This document shows, piece after piece, positions 34,324-43,315 of a stretch of DNA of 64,000 nucleotides (within the stretch, counting starts at the first letter, position 1; every line of letters begins with the position of its first letter). This stretch comes from Methanothermobacter sp. CaT2. GTDB lineage: Archaea; Methanobacteriota; Methanobacteria; Methanobacteriales; Methanothermobacteraceae. Location: NCBI RefSeq assembly GCF_000828575.1, contig NZ_AP011952.1, positions 1,393,001 to 1,457,000 on the forward strand. The letters run 5' to 3'. The translations under genes were made by a program, and so were the position numbers. The notes beneath the pieces are model-generated. The model did not search any database. It was given only the letters and a program-made list of their open reading frames with translations, and had not been told where the DNA came from.

Positions 34324-35724
34324 ATGCGGATTAACAGAGTAAAGCTCAATTTTATATTGATATTGTTACCTCCGCTCCTTGCTTGCCTTATCGCTTTAAC
34401 ACCCACCTTCCGGTACACTGTTCCGCTGACATGGGATATCTATTATCATATACATAATGCCACCCTTTATATGGGGCGGGGCATCGTGTTCTGGGATCCT
34501 CTAACCTCCGCCCCCCATGGGAGACCCATATATTATCCACCCCTCTTTCACATAATGATGCTTTTTCTCAGTAAAATAACCGGCCTGGGGTTTTTCACAG
34601 TCTCCAGATTCATGCAGCCAGTGTTTGCATTTCTCATTGTTCTGTCATTTTCATATGTCTCAGGAAAACTCTACGGACCTCTGGGAGGATTCTTAACGGG
34701 AATTTTCCTATTTTCAAGTCTATTCTTCATGAGGATGATTTTCCCGATCCCTGAGTCACTTGCGATGATATCCATCCCCCTCTTTGTTTATGGATACTAC
34801 AGGTCCATGGAAGGTTGCTCAAGGCTTTATCCGGTTTTAACCGGCTTGCTCCTGGGGTTAATGTTAATGACCCATATCCTTTCTGCCTCCATAATTTTAG
34901 CAGTGGTTACTCTCTCAACCATTGTCCTTTACATTGGAAAATATGATATCAGACCATGGAATCTACTAATAATCCTCGGGTCCGGTCTTTTACTTGCATC
35001 GGTCTGGTATGCACCCCTTATAGTTAAATATGGTTTTGTATTCAGGTCACCGCCGACCAGTTCCCTGCCTTTAAAGGGATACATCACCCATCTGGGGGTT
35101 CTGCTCACCATCCTTTCACTGGCAGGAATTGTTCATGCGGCTGGGCGGAGGGAGAAAAAAGATGTTATAATGGCTGTCTGGACTGTATTCGTCCTGGCAC
35201 TTACAGCTGCCTACCTTCTGGGTTTGAAGGTCCTCTCGGACAGGATACTGTACTTCGCCCTCTTCCCGATGGCAACACTGAGTGCAGATCTTTTCAATTC
35301 AATACGAATAAATAATGGCAAATGGTCCTTTTACGCCATTATTTTGCTTATATCCCTTTACTGCATCTATGATGGTTACTCCCTTGCAAGCTCCATAAAA
35401 CTCGAGGTTTCAGATTCTGAACTCGATATTGCAGAGTGGTTCAGGTATAACGGAGACCATGCAACTGTTGTTGTGTCTGACTACCACATCCAACCCGCCA
35501 TAGTTGCGATTTCAGGGCAACCGGTATCGGCGGGCGGCTATGCGCCAGGAACCATCCGTTCAATCAACGTGGAAAAATATATCAGCAGCTTTAACTATAC
35601 GAAGCATGATATAATGAGGGATCGTGTGGGATACATAATCCTGGATAATGAGGAGAGGACTCCCCCCTACTCCAGACTTGTTTACAGGAACCGGGACTTT
35701 TCTGTTTACAGAGTGAATGTCTGA
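34324..35724 (+). CDS. Polytopic membrane protein of GT-C glycosyltransferase type
   Basis: A 466-aa integral membrane protein with about ten hydrophobic spans and a short C-terminal soluble part. The first extracytoplasmic loop contains WDIYYHIHNATLYMGRGI and GRPIYYPPLFH, which resembles the acidic first loop of GT-C enzymes such as STT3/PMT-like transferases. It may move a lipid-linked sugar in cell-surface glycan or protein glycosylation; the acceptor cannot be told. GTTGGTGGATTAAC precedes the ATG and AGATATATTTAAG (34263-34275) is a likely promoter. The 3' end, including the stop, is duplicated just downstream. Confidence 0.7.
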   Translation: MRINRVKLNFILILLPPLLACLIALTPTFRYTVPLTWDIYYHIHNATLYMGRGIVFWDPLTSAPHGRPIYYPPLFHIMMLFLSKITGLGFFTVSRFMQPVFAFLIVLSFSYVSGKLYGPLGGFLTGIFLFSSLFFMRMIFPIPESLAMISIPLFVYGYYRSMEGCSRLYPVLTGLLLGLMLMTHILSASIILAVVTLSTIVLYIGKYDIRPWNLLIILGSGLLLASVWYAPLIVKYGFVFRSPPTSSLPLKGYITHLGVLLTILSLAGIVHAAGRREKKDVIMAVWTVFVLALTAAYLLGLKVLSDRILYFALFPMATLSADLFNSIRINNGKWSFYAIILLISLYCIYDGYSLASSIKLEVSDSELDIAEWFRYNGDHATVVVSDYHIQPAIVAISGQPVSAGGYAPGTIRSINVEKYISSFNYTKHDIMRDRVGYIILDNEERTPPYSRLVYRNRDFSVYRVNV

Positions 35725-35805
35725 CTTTATCATAAATAGGTAAATGTGATTAAAAATTCATACGGAGTGAATGTCTGACTTTATTCATACTGGTGATTAA
35801 CAATT
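35711..35805 (+). repeat. Tandem duplication of a gene 3' end
   Basis: GAGTGAATGTCTGACTTTAT occurs at 35711-35730, where it holds the last codons and stop of the membrane protein, and again at 35765-35784. Both copies are followed by similar GTGATTAA(A/C)AATTCA, so this is a degenerate tandem duplication with a 54-bp unit. Confidence 0.75.
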
Positions 35806-35835
35806 CAAATATCCAGTGAATGGGGCTGTTAAAAG

Positions 35836-37203
35836 ATGAAGAAACTATTTGGCACATTCGGAGTTAGAAGACTTGCAAATGAGGTTTTAACACCTGAATT
35901 CGCATCAAAGCTTGCGGCAGCATACGGTTCAACTGTAGAAGGTAAAATAGCTGTTGGAGGAGATACAAGGACATCCACTGTAATGATAAAGAATGCTGTC
36001 ATATCCGGCCTTCTTTCAAGCGGATGTGATGTTGTTGACCTGGGAATACTCCCAACGCCAGCCGTTCAGTATGCGGTCAGAAAATATTATGATGGAGGGG
36101 TTATCGTAACGGCGTCCCACAACCCCCCACAGTACAACGGTATAAAATTCGTTGACTCAGACGGCATAGGCATCCCTGATGACCTGGAGGAGGAAATAGA
36201 AAGGATATTCTTCAGCGAAGATTTCAGGAGGGCCTCCTGGGATAAAATCGGGAACCTCACATCAAACTCCTCCATAATCAGGGAGTACCAGGACGGTGTC
36301 ATAGCGAGGGTCGATGCAGAGGCCATCCGCAGAAGGAAATTCAGGGTGGTGGTTGACTGTGGCTGTGGAGCAGCATCCTACACCATGCCCTACATCCTCA
36401 GGAGACTCGGATGTCAGGTGATAGCACTTAACTCTCAGCCTGATGGTTTCTTCCCGGGGCGTGACCCTGAACCTGTCCCTGAGAACCTCTCGGAGCTGAT
36501 GGAGACTGTGAGGTCAACCGGGGCTGATCTGGGCATAGCCCACGATGGTGACGCAGACAGGACAATATGTATCGATGAGAGGGGAGAATTTGTCCTCGGC
36601 GATAAGACCTTCGCCCTTGTTGAGAAGAGGATGCTCCAGGAGAAGGGTGGAGGCATAATAGTCACCACCGTCGCAACATCCTCAGCAATATACGATATAG
36701 CATCAGAGAACAACGGAGAGGTAATAACAACAGCTGTAGGGGACCTCCTGGTGGCAAGAAAACTTAAAGAGACAGGCGGACTATTTGGAGGCGAGGAAAA
36801 CGGTGGATTAATATTCCCCGACTTTGTATACGGGAGGGACGCAGCCCTCACAGCCGCCACGATACTCGAGATAATGGCCCATGAGGACAGGCCACTATCA
36901 GAGCTTGTATCGGAACTACCCGCATATTACTCCAGTAAGAGGAAAATAGAATGTCCCGATGAAATTAAAGGGGATGTGATGGACCTGGTAAGTAAGATGC
37001 TGGCAGATGAGGAGGGTGTAAGGGACATAGATACTACAGACGGTGTTAAAATATTCAGTGAAGCCGGATGGGTCATAATAAGACCCTCAGGGACCGAGCC
37101 AATATTCAGATGCTTCGCAGAGTCAGAGACACAGGAGCAGGCGGATGAAATGGCCCGCTGGGGCATATCCCTGGTCGAGAGGGCCATGGAAAAACTAAAA
37201 TAG
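35836..37203 (+). CDS. glmM: Phosphoglucosamine/phosphomannomutase, copy 1
   Basis: A 455-aa alpha-D-phosphohexomutase that interconverts glucosamine-6-phosphate and -1-phosphate (or the mannose analogue). The phosphoserine is S94 (VTASHNPPQYNG), the metal loop DGDADR is at 237-242, and the C-terminal phosphate-binding RPSGTEP is present. A paralogue lies at 41965-43314 on the other strand. Residues 198-241 are encoded by a 132-bp tract almost identical to the paralogue. No strong ribosome binding site is seen before the ATG. Confidence 0.92.
   Translation: MKKLFGTFGVRRLANEVLTPEFASKLAAAYGSTVEGKIAVGGDTRTSTVMIKNAVISGLLSSGCDVVDLGILPTPAVQYAVRKYYDGGVIVTASHNPPQYNGIKFVDSDGIGIPDDLEEEIERIFFSEDFRRASWDKIGNLTSNSSIIREYQDGVIARVDAEAIRRRKFRVVVDCGCGAASYTMPYILRRLGCQVIALNSQPDGFFPGRDPEPVPENLSELMETVRSTGADLGIAHDGDADRTICIDERGEFVLGDKTFALVEKRMLQEKGGGIIVTTVATSSAIYDIASENNGEVITTAVGDLLVARKLKETGGLFGGEENGGLIFPDFVYGRDAALTAATILEIMAHEDRPLSELVSELPAYYSSKRKIECPDEIKGDVMDLVSKMLADEEGVRDIDTTDGVKIFSEAGWVIIRPSGTEPIFRCFAESETQEQADEMARWGISLVERAMEKLK
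36427..36558 (+). repeat. 132-bp near-identical tract shared with the second GlmM gene (copy A)
   Basis: This tract matches the reverse complement of 42586-42717 with one difference in 132 bases (CCT versus CCG). It begins CTTAACTCTCAGCCTGATGG and ends GTGACGCAGAC. Flanking codons diverge sharply on both sides, as expected for gene conversion between inverted paralogues. Confidence 0.93.
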
Positions 37204-37207
37204 CTGT

Positions 37208-38338
37208 TTAGAGGTTCTCAAGGCACTCCTCACGGAGTATCCCGGCATCCTCATTTTTCGGGTTTATCATCAGGGCCCTGTTGAAGGCCTCAAGGGCATC
37301 ATCGAATCTTTCAAGCTCAAGGAGGGCAACCCCCATGTTGGTCCAGTAGACATCGTTCTCTGGTTCCATTTCAATGGCTCTCCTGTAGCATTCAAGGGCC
37401 TCATCGAATCTTTCAAGCTCAAGGAGGGCGTTACCCTTACGGTTCCAGACATTGGGGTCCTGTTCATCCTCAAGGGCAAGCTCAAGGGCACTGTTGTATG
37501 ATTCTATGGCTTCTTCCATCCGCCCGAGGTCAGATAGCAGGTTTCCCCTGGCTGTCCAGACCTCGGCGTTCCGGGGGTCAATTTCAAGGGACTGCTCATA
37601 GGATTCAAGGGCCTCCAGGGGGTTTCCTGCAACCTCAAGCATCACACCCCTCCAGTAGAGGAGGTCCGGGTCGTGTTTTATTTTCAGAGCCCTTTTACTA
37701 GCCTCAAGGGCCTCATCCACCCTCCCGGCGTTCAGAAGGGTTATGGCCATGTTATTCCATATGTAGGGGTTCTCAGGTTCTATCATTATGGCCCTCCTGT
37801 AGCATTCAAGGGCCTCATCGAATCTCCCAAGCCTTGTGAGGTTGTCACCGAGTCTGTTGAGTATGTAGACGTCGTTGGGGTCTATCCTGAGGGCTGCGGT
37901 GTAACATAGCTCTGATTTACTGAATTTACCTGAATCAAAGAGTATGTCCGCCCTTCTTGTTATCATGGCCTTCTCATCGATTCTTTTACCTTCCCATTCA
38001 TCCACAGGGAGTTTTCTGAACCTTATCACCTGGAACTCGGTATCATCCGTGAGTTCACCCTGGTACATCCTCTGGAATTCCTCTTCGAGCTGTCTGGCGT
38101 CCCTGAAACCATCCTCCCTGGCCAGCTCATCGTTCTCTCTGAGTTCCCTGAAACTCACGGTTTCAACGTCTGTCACCACCGCTTCGAAGACCTTTTCACG
38201 GTCCTTTGAGACGAGGTTCCAGTAGCAGTGGAGCCGGTCGCCGACCCTGAGGGGTCTCTTCCACTTGCGCCTTATAGTCATGGTCCTTTTGCCTGTTACA
38301 AGGTCAATGTCCCTGCTGCTGAATGAGAGTATGGGCAA
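37208..38338 (-). CDS. ASCH/PUA-like domain fused to TPR repeats
   Basis: A 376-aa protein. The first 110 residues look like an ASCH (PUA-like) domain (MPILSFSSRDIDLVTGKRTM, RVGDRLHCYWNLVSKDREKVFEA in parts), a fold that often binds RNA or modified nucleotides. The rest is about seven tetratricopeptide repeats, for example RFDEALECYRRAIMIEPENP and RFDEALECYRRAIEMEPEND, ending in NPKNEDAGILREECLENL. The TPR array should bind a protein partner. GGAGGTGGAGACCCGTTGCCC lies just before the ATG, in parts as the binding site. It converges with glmM copy 1 (4 bp apart). Confidence 0.85.
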   Translation of the reverse strand: MPILSFSSRDIDLVTGKRTMTIRRKWKRPLRVGDRLHCYWNLVSKDREKVFEAVVTDVETVSFRELRENDELAREDGFRDARQLEEEFQRMYQGELTDDTEFQVIRFRKLPVDEWEGKRIDEKAMITRRADILFDSGKFSKSELCYTAALRIDPNDVYILNRLGDNLTRLGRFDEALECYRRAIMIEPENPYIWNNMAITLLNAGRVDEALEASKRALKIKHDPDLLYWRGVMLEVAGNPLEALESYEQSLEIDPRNAEVWTARGNLLSDLGRMEEAIESYNSALELALEDEQDPNVWNRKGNALLELERFDEALECYRRAIEMEPENDVYWTNMGVALLELERFDDALEAFNRALMINPKNEDAGILREECLENL

Positions 38339-38377
38339 CGGGTCTCCACCTCCTGGATTCTCTTAGAGGGTTATCAT

Positions 38378-39079
38378 CTAGATCTCTTCTTCCCCGAATT
38401 CCTCTGTACGTATTTTAACCATTCTGAACCTGTCTCTGACCCTCATTGCAATCTCCCTGAGTCTCCGGGGTGATGGAGGCTCTGTTTCTCTGAGTGACTC
38501 ATCAAGGACGGCCCTGTTCCTGAACTGCTGCAGGACATAGACATCACACTCGATTGAATCTGCAATCATCTCTACGTCCTCTTCCCCCATTAGACCCGGC
38601 ACGAAGGTTGTGCGGCACTCCACTGTGACACCCGAATCCCTGAGGATCTCAAGGCTCCTCATCACACCCCCGGCACCGGCACCGGCAAGTTCAGGGTACC
38701 TGTGGAGGGGGGCCTTCACATCAATTGCAACATAGTCAAGGTGGGGTAGTAGCCTTTCAAGGGCTTCAGGATATGAGCCATTGGTATCCAGTTTCGTTGC
38801 AAGTCCCAGGGAACGTGCATGTTCAAGGACAGTTTCGAGGGCATTGACCTGGAGGAGGGGTTCACCCCCACTCACCACCAGGGCTTCAACGAATTCTGAG
38901 TACCTCTCCACATCATCAAGGACAGTTTCGAGGTCAACTTCATCACCCCCATCTATGAGTTCAGGGTTGTGGCAGTAGGGGCACCTGAAGTTGCAGCCGG
39001 CAGTGAATATAACGAGTGAGGTTTTTCCGGGATAGTCGAGGGTTGAAACTGCCATTGAACCAATCTTCATTGGAATCAC
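38378..39079 (-). CDS. nrdG: Anaerobic ribonucleotide reductase activating enzyme-like radical SAM protein
   Basis: A 233-aa radical SAM protein of the NrdG/pyruvate-formate-lyase-activase-like group, which generates a glycyl radical on a partner. The cluster motif is CNFRCPYC (C29, C33, C36), followed by VSGGEPLLQ. The GTG start at 39079 overlaps the hisC stop by four bases, so it is translationally coupled; an ATG three codons later is possible. No ribonucleotide reductase gene lies in this window, so the partner is inferred from family only. Confidence 0.82.
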   Translation of the reverse strand: MIPMKIGSMAVSTLDYPGKTSLVIFTAGCNFRCPYCHNPELIDGGDEVDLETVLDDVERYSEFVEALVVSGGEPLLQVNALETVLEHARSLGLATKLDTNGSYPEALERLLPHLDYVAIDVKAPLHRYPELAGAGAGGVMRSLEILRDSGVTVECRTTFVPGLMGEEDVEMIADSIECDVYVLQQFRNRAVLDESLRETEPPSPRRLREIAMRVRDRFRMVKIRTEEFGEEEI

Positions 39080-40176
39080 TGAACCAGTTCACCCAGGACC
39101 TCAAGGAACTTTCTATCCTCTTCAAGGGTGCCGACACTGACACGTATCCAGTATTCATCAAGTCCTGCGAAGGAAGTGCAGTCCCTCACGATTATACCCT
39201 TCCTTAAGAGTTCTTCTGAGAGTTCAGCAGCGGTCCTACCTGTCCCCCTCACGTCAATCAGTATGTAGTTTGCATATGATCTGAAAACCCTCAGTTCCGG
39301 CAATTTCTTCAACCCGGAGTAGAGGTACTCCCTGCTTTTTATTGAGTACTCGGTGGATTTTTTTATGTAATCCCTGTCCCTGATGGTTGCAAGGGCAGCT
39401 GCATGGGATAGCCTCGTGAGGCTGAAAACCGGCTTTACACGGTGCATGTACTCTATTATCCGGGGGTCCCCGAGACCATAACCTATCCTCATACCTGCAA
39501 GTCCCATCACCTTTGAGAATGTCCTCAGTATAAAGAGGTTTTCATGGTCAGGGAGGAGGTCAGTGTTGTCCACACCTGCGAATTCGGTGTAGGCCTCATC
39601 AACAACCACCAGGGCATCTGTTGACTCCAGAACAGCCCGGATGTCCTTCTTATCTATGAGGCCCCCTGTGGGATTGTTGGGTGTGCAGAGAAAGACGAGG
39701 CGGGTTGATTCATCAACAGCATCCAGGACCGATTCAAGGTCGAGGCGGTTCTCATTGACGTCCCACCGTGCATGGACAGCCCTTGCATCATGGGCCTGGA
39801 GCGTGTACTCATAGTACATGTAGGATGGCATGGGCACGACGAAGGACTCCCCCGGTTCAAGGAAGGTCCTCCCCAGGACATCGATTATCTCATCGGCACC
39901 ATCACCACCCACTATAACCTGATCCATCCCAACCCCTGCGTAGTCTGCTATGGCTTCCCTGAGGTCGGTCAGGGCTGACTCGGGGTATCTGTGAACCGAT
40001 TCAAGTTCACGCTCCATGGCCTCCACCGCGGCGGGTGATGGGCCCAGGGGGTTCTCATTGGATCCAAGTTTAATTATCTCATCCTCTTTCAGACCATAGG
40101 CATCTGCAATTTCCTTTATGGATCTTCCAGGTACATAGGGTTCAATATCATTGATCTTATTCCGAATCTTTACCAT
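39076..40176 (-). CDS. hisC: Histidinol-phosphate aminotransferase HisC
   Basis: A 366-aa PLP enzyme of fold type I catalysing the imidazole-acetol-phosphate transamination in histidine synthesis. Marks: KLGSNENPLGPSP, GGDGADEIIDVLGRTF, CTPNNPTGG, VVDEAYTEF and the PLP lysine in TFSKVMGLAGMRIGYG. The start at 40176 (MVKIRNKIN) is preferred because AAGAGTGGTTCT precedes it; an ATG seven codons upstream (40197) has only a weak site. It overlaps the downstream nrdG-like gene. Confidence 0.92.
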   Translation of the reverse strand: MVKIRNKINDIEPYVPGRSIKEIADAYGLKEDEIIKLGSNENPLGPSPAAVEAMERELESVHRYPESALTDLREAIADYAGVGMDQVIVGGDGADEIIDVLGRTFLEPGESFVVPMPSYMYYEYTLQAHDARAVHARWDVNENRLDLESVLDAVDESTRLVFLCTPNNPTGGLIDKKDIRAVLESTDALVVVDEAYTEFAGVDNTDLLPDHENLFILRTFSKVMGLAGMRIGYGLGDPRIIEYMHRVKPVFSLTRLSHAAALATIRDRDYIKKSTEYSIKSREYLYSGLKKLPELRVFRSYANYILIDVRGTGRTAAELSEELLRKGIIVRDCTSFAGLDEYWIRVSVGTLEEDRKFLEVLGELVQ

Positions 40177-40228
40177 AGAACCACTCTTAAGTTTCATACA
40201 ATCTCGGTTAACTCAGGTCATTGGAGAG

Positions 40229-40684
40229 TTATTCACGTGCCAGCAGAGCATACCTCCGGGCATTATCCCTTATTGACTCTATCTCCTCATCACTGAGTTC
40301 TCTCACAGCCCTTGCAGGAGTCCCGATTATCAGGCTTCCAGGGGGAAATTCCTTACCTGAGGTTACCACCGCCCCGGCCCCGACGATGGAGTTCTCCCCT
40401 ATAACTGCACCGTTGAGGATGGTGGAGTTCATACCTATGAGGACATTATCTGCCACAATGCACCCATGGAGGACCGCGGCGTGCCCCACAGATACGCAGT
40501 CACCAACCCTGACAGGGTATCCGCGACTTGTATGGACGACGCAGTTGTCCTGGATGTTTGAGCAGCGCCCTATCTCGATGGGTTCAAGGTCGCCCCGCAG
40601 GACGGCATTGTACCATACAGAGGAACCATCACCTATCCTCACATCCCCCACTATCCTGGCACCCTCAAGGACTCTGAAGCCCAT
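40229..40684 (-). CDS. Gamma-carbonic-anhydrase-like hexapeptide-repeat protein
   Basis: A 151-aa left-handed beta-helix protein of the gamma-CA/YrdA group. The hexapeptide repeats and the metal-site histidines are visible (CVVHTSRGYPVRVGDCVSVGHAAVLHG, in parts), with the conserved N-terminal SSVWYNAVLRGD. It may be a metal-dependent hydratase or an acyltransferase-like scaffold; activity cannot be told from sequence. The ATG at 40684 follows AGGTGATAGG; a TTG at 40702 would overlap glmU. It is co-directional with glmU and hisC. Confidence 0.85.
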   Translation of the reverse strand: MGFRVLEGARIVGDVRIGDGSSVWYNAVLRGDLEPIEIGRCSNIQDNCVVHTSRGYPVRVGDCVSVGHAAVLHGCIVADNVLIGMNSTILNGAVIGENSIVGAGAVVTSGKEFPPGSLIIGTPARAVRELSDEEIESIRDNARRYALLARE

Positions 40685-40688
40685 CCTA

Positions 40689-41960
40689 TCACCTGTACTC
40701 AATTGTAGTGTGTTCCTGCCTGAGTATCACCAGTCTGTCTGAGGGCACATCCCTCGATATCACACAGCCGGCACCTATGCAGGAATCCTTCCCCACCTTG
40801 ACACCGGGGTTGAAACTTGAGTTTATACCTGTCTTGACACCATCACCGAACACAGCCCCCAGTTTCCTCCGGCCGGTTTCCACGACATCATCCTTTACCA
40901 CCATCCTGACGGGGCCATCATCAAATCGCAGATTGGCTATGTTGGTACCTGCAGCTATGTTACAGTTCATCCCTATAACGGAATCCCCCACATAGCTGAG
41001 GTGGTTGATGTTTGTACCGTCCATTATGATTGAATTCTTGACTTCGACGGCGTTCCCTATACTTACACCGTCCCCTATACAGGTATGGGCCCTGAGGTAG
41101 GAGTTGGGGCCTATATCGCAGTTTCTGCCTATGTAGACCGGTCCCTGGATGTAGGTGCCTGACCTTATAATGGTGCCCTCGCCAATGGCAACCGGTCCAT
41201 GTATGGTCACACCATCCTCCACATCACCCTCCACGGAATCCTCAAGGTCCTTCATGAGCCTTTCACTTGCCTCAAGGAGTTCCCATGGCCTGCCAACATC
41301 TATCCAGTCCCTGTCTGATATTATGGCCCTCACAGGGAGGTCATCCCTCACCTGCATCATTATGGTGTCTGTTATCTCGTATTCTCCCCTGCTGGATAGG
41401 GGGGTTCTCTCTATATAATCAAAGACGGCCGGGCTGAACACGTATATGCCTGTGTTTATGAGGTTCCCTGCCCCTGCATCGGGGCCTGGTTTCTCTATGA
41501 TCTCCCTTACACGGTCCCCCTCAACCTTAACGACCCCGAAGGAGGTGGGGTCCGGGACCTCCCTGAGGACCATCAGTGTTTCGGGTTTCCTCTCATGGTA
41601 TGACCCAATCAGGTCGCCCATGAGCCCCGGATCCGTGATGATGTCCCCGTTAAGTACAATGAATTCATCGTCTATGAGCTCTGAGGCCTGACCTATGGCA
41701 TGAGCCGTTCCAAGGCGTTCCTCCTGCCTTACGTAGGTTATATTGACTCCTGATCCGGATCCGTCGCCGAAGTGGGACCTGACGGCCTCCTCATGATAGC
41801 CTGTTATCATCACGATATCATGGACACCGTTGTCCCTGAGGGCATCCACACTGTACTTCAGTATGGGTTTACCTGCAACTGGCAGCATTGTCTTGGGCCT
41901 TGTAAGGGTGAGGGGTCGCATCCTGGTCCCCTCACCTGCTGTTAGAATAACTGCCTGCAT
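40689..41960 (-). CDS. glmU: Bifunctional GlmU-type sugar-1-phosphate nucleotidyltransferase/acetyltransferase
   Basis: A 423-aa protein with an N-terminal nucleotidyltransferase domain (LTAGEGTRMRPLTLTRPKTMLP, in parts; NGDIITDP) and a C-terminal left-handed beta-helix (DGVTIHGPVAIGEGTIIRSG, GPVYIGRNCDIGPNSYLRAH and similar). It probably makes UDP-GlcNAc from GlcN-1-phosphate, or another NDP-sugar, for pseudomurein or glycoprotein synthesis. It lies between the hexapeptide protein and the second GlmM, 4 bp from the latter, so substrate channelling from GlmM is plausible. Confidence 0.9.
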   Translation of the reverse strand: MQAVILTAGEGTRMRPLTLTRPKTMLPVAGKPILKYSVDALRDNGVHDIVMITGYHEEAVRSHFGDGSGSGVNITYVRQEERLGTAHAIGQASELIDDEFIVLNGDIITDPGLMGDLIGSYHERKPETLMVLREVPDPTSFGVVKVEGDRVREIIEKPGPDAGAGNLINTGIYVFSPAVFDYIERTPLSSRGEYEITDTIMMQVRDDLPVRAIISDRDWIDVGRPWELLEASERLMKDLEDSVEGDVEDGVTIHGPVAIGEGTIIRSGTYIQGPVYIGRNCDIGPNSYLRAHTCIGDGVSIGNAVEVKNSIIMDGTNINHLSYVGDSVIGMNCNIAAGTNIANLRFDDGPVRMVVKDDVVETGRRKLGAVFGDGVKTGINSSFNPGVKVGKDSCIGAGCVISRDVPSDRLVILRQEHTTIEYR

Positions 41961-41964
41961 TCCA

Positions 41965-43314
41965 TCACCCTATCACATTTTCAAGGTAATCACGGGTCCT
42001 TTCATGTATATACCTGGCCTTCTCCTCTGTCTTTCCCTCCAGGGTGATCCTGATGTAGGGCTCTGTCCCTGATGGCCTCACAAGAACCCAGCTCCCATCA
42101 TCCAGGGATATCCTGACGCCGTCGATGGTGTTAATGTCTGATGTCTCGCTGAACTTGCCACTGAGCTCAGCAGCCACCCTCTCCATTATGATATCCTTCT
42201 TCTCGTCGGGGCACGGGACCTTGTCCCTTATGTTGGGGTAGGATGGCACCTCCTCAAGCAGCTCTGAGAGGGGCCCCCTTGCTGATACAAGTTCCGCCAC
42301 CCTGAGGGCTGAGAGTATCCCGTCGGGGCACATGCAGAAATCAGGGTGCAGCCAGGTACCTGAGGGCTCACCTCCGAACCTGGCCCCCTCCTCTGCAATG
42401 GTGTTGGCCACATGCACATCACCCACACGGGTCCTTATGACCTCGCCCCGGTCCCCCAGGCATTCATCAACACAGAGGGACGCATCAACGGTTGTTATTA
42501 TCTTACCTCCAATCTCCCTTGCCATGAGGGCCAGGAGCTTATCGAAGCTTGCGAATCGTCCCTGGTCGTCGATTGCAACCATCCGGTCTGCGTCACCATC
42601 GTGGGCTATGCCCAGATCAGCCCCGGTTGACCTCACAGTCTCCATCAGCTCCGAGAGGTTCTCAGGGACCGGTTCAGGGTCACGCCCCGGGAAGAAACCA
42701 TCAGGCTGAGAGTTAAGGGTTATGACCCTGCAGCCGGCCTTCCTGAATATGAGGGGAGACAGGTGGGATGCTGCGCCGCACCCGGAGTCAATGACGACCT
42801 TGAGGGGTTTTTTAATCTCCACGGTTTCGAGTACCGCCCTGACATAGTCATCCCTCATATCAACTGTGGTCATGGACCCCAGTTCATCCCAGGCCTTCCT
42901 TTTGAAGTCTCTGCTGTGTATTATGGCCTCTATGACCCTCTCCTGTGATGGTCTGTAGGCCATCCCGTCAGGGTTCCAGAGCTTTATCCCGTTGTAGGGG
43001 GCGGGGTTATGGGATGCGGTTATCATCACACCAGCAGCTGCACCCAGACGGGATGCTGCGTAACCCACAAGGGGTGTGGGGACCATTCCAAGGCGTGTAA
43101 CATCACAGCCACATTCTACTATCCCGGCGATCAGGGCATTCTCCAGAAGCTGGCTGGATGTCCTTGTATCGTAGCCCACAACAACCTCCCCATCACCACC
43201 GAGGTGGGTTGCCAGGGCCCTTCCGGTGTCAGCTGCAAGTTCCAGTGTGACCTTCTCTCCGAAGCGGCCCCTTATACCTGATGTACCGAAGAGTCGCGGT
43301 TTTTTCTCCTTCAT
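41965..43314 (-). CDS. glmM: Phosphoglucosamine/phosphomannomutase, copy 2
   Basis: A 449-aa alpha-D-phosphohexomutase. The phosphoserine is S101 (ITASHNPAPYNG), followed by the DGDADR metal loop and RPSGTEPYIRI near the C-terminus. It sits in an operon-like row with glmU and apgM, unlike copy 1 at 35836-37203. Outside a 132-bp tract around the metal loop the two copies differ clearly. Which one is the true GlmM and which a phosphomannomutase cannot be decided from sequence alone. Confidence 0.92.
   Translation of the reverse strand: MKEKKPRLFGTSGIRGRFGEKVTLELAADTGRALATHLGGDGEVVVGYDTRTSSQLLENALIAGIVECGCDVTRLGMVPTPLVGYAASRLGAAAGVMITASHNPAPYNGIKLWNPDGMAYRPSQERVIEAIIHSRDFKRKAWDELGSMTTVDMRDDYVRAVLETVEIKKPLKVVIDSGCGAASHLSPLIFRKAGCRVITLNSQPDGFFPGRDPEPVPENLSELMETVRSTGADLGIAHDGDADRMVAIDDQGRFASFDKLLALMAREIGGKIITTVDASLCVDECLGDRGEVIRTRVGDVHVANTIAEEGARFGGEPSGTWLHPDFCMCPDGILSALRVAELVSARGPLSELLEEVPSYPNIRDKVPCPDEKKDIIMERVAAELSGKFSETSDINTIDGVRISLDDGSWVLVRPSGTEPYIRITLEGKTEEKARYIHERTRDYLENVIG
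42586..42717 (-). repeat. 132-bp near-identical tract shared with the first GlmM gene (copy B)
   Basis: This is the reverse-complement partner of 36427-36558, with one mismatch. The two copies are in inverted orientation about 6 kb apart, so recombination between them could also invert the intervening segment. Confidence 0.93.
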
Positions 43315-43315
43315 C

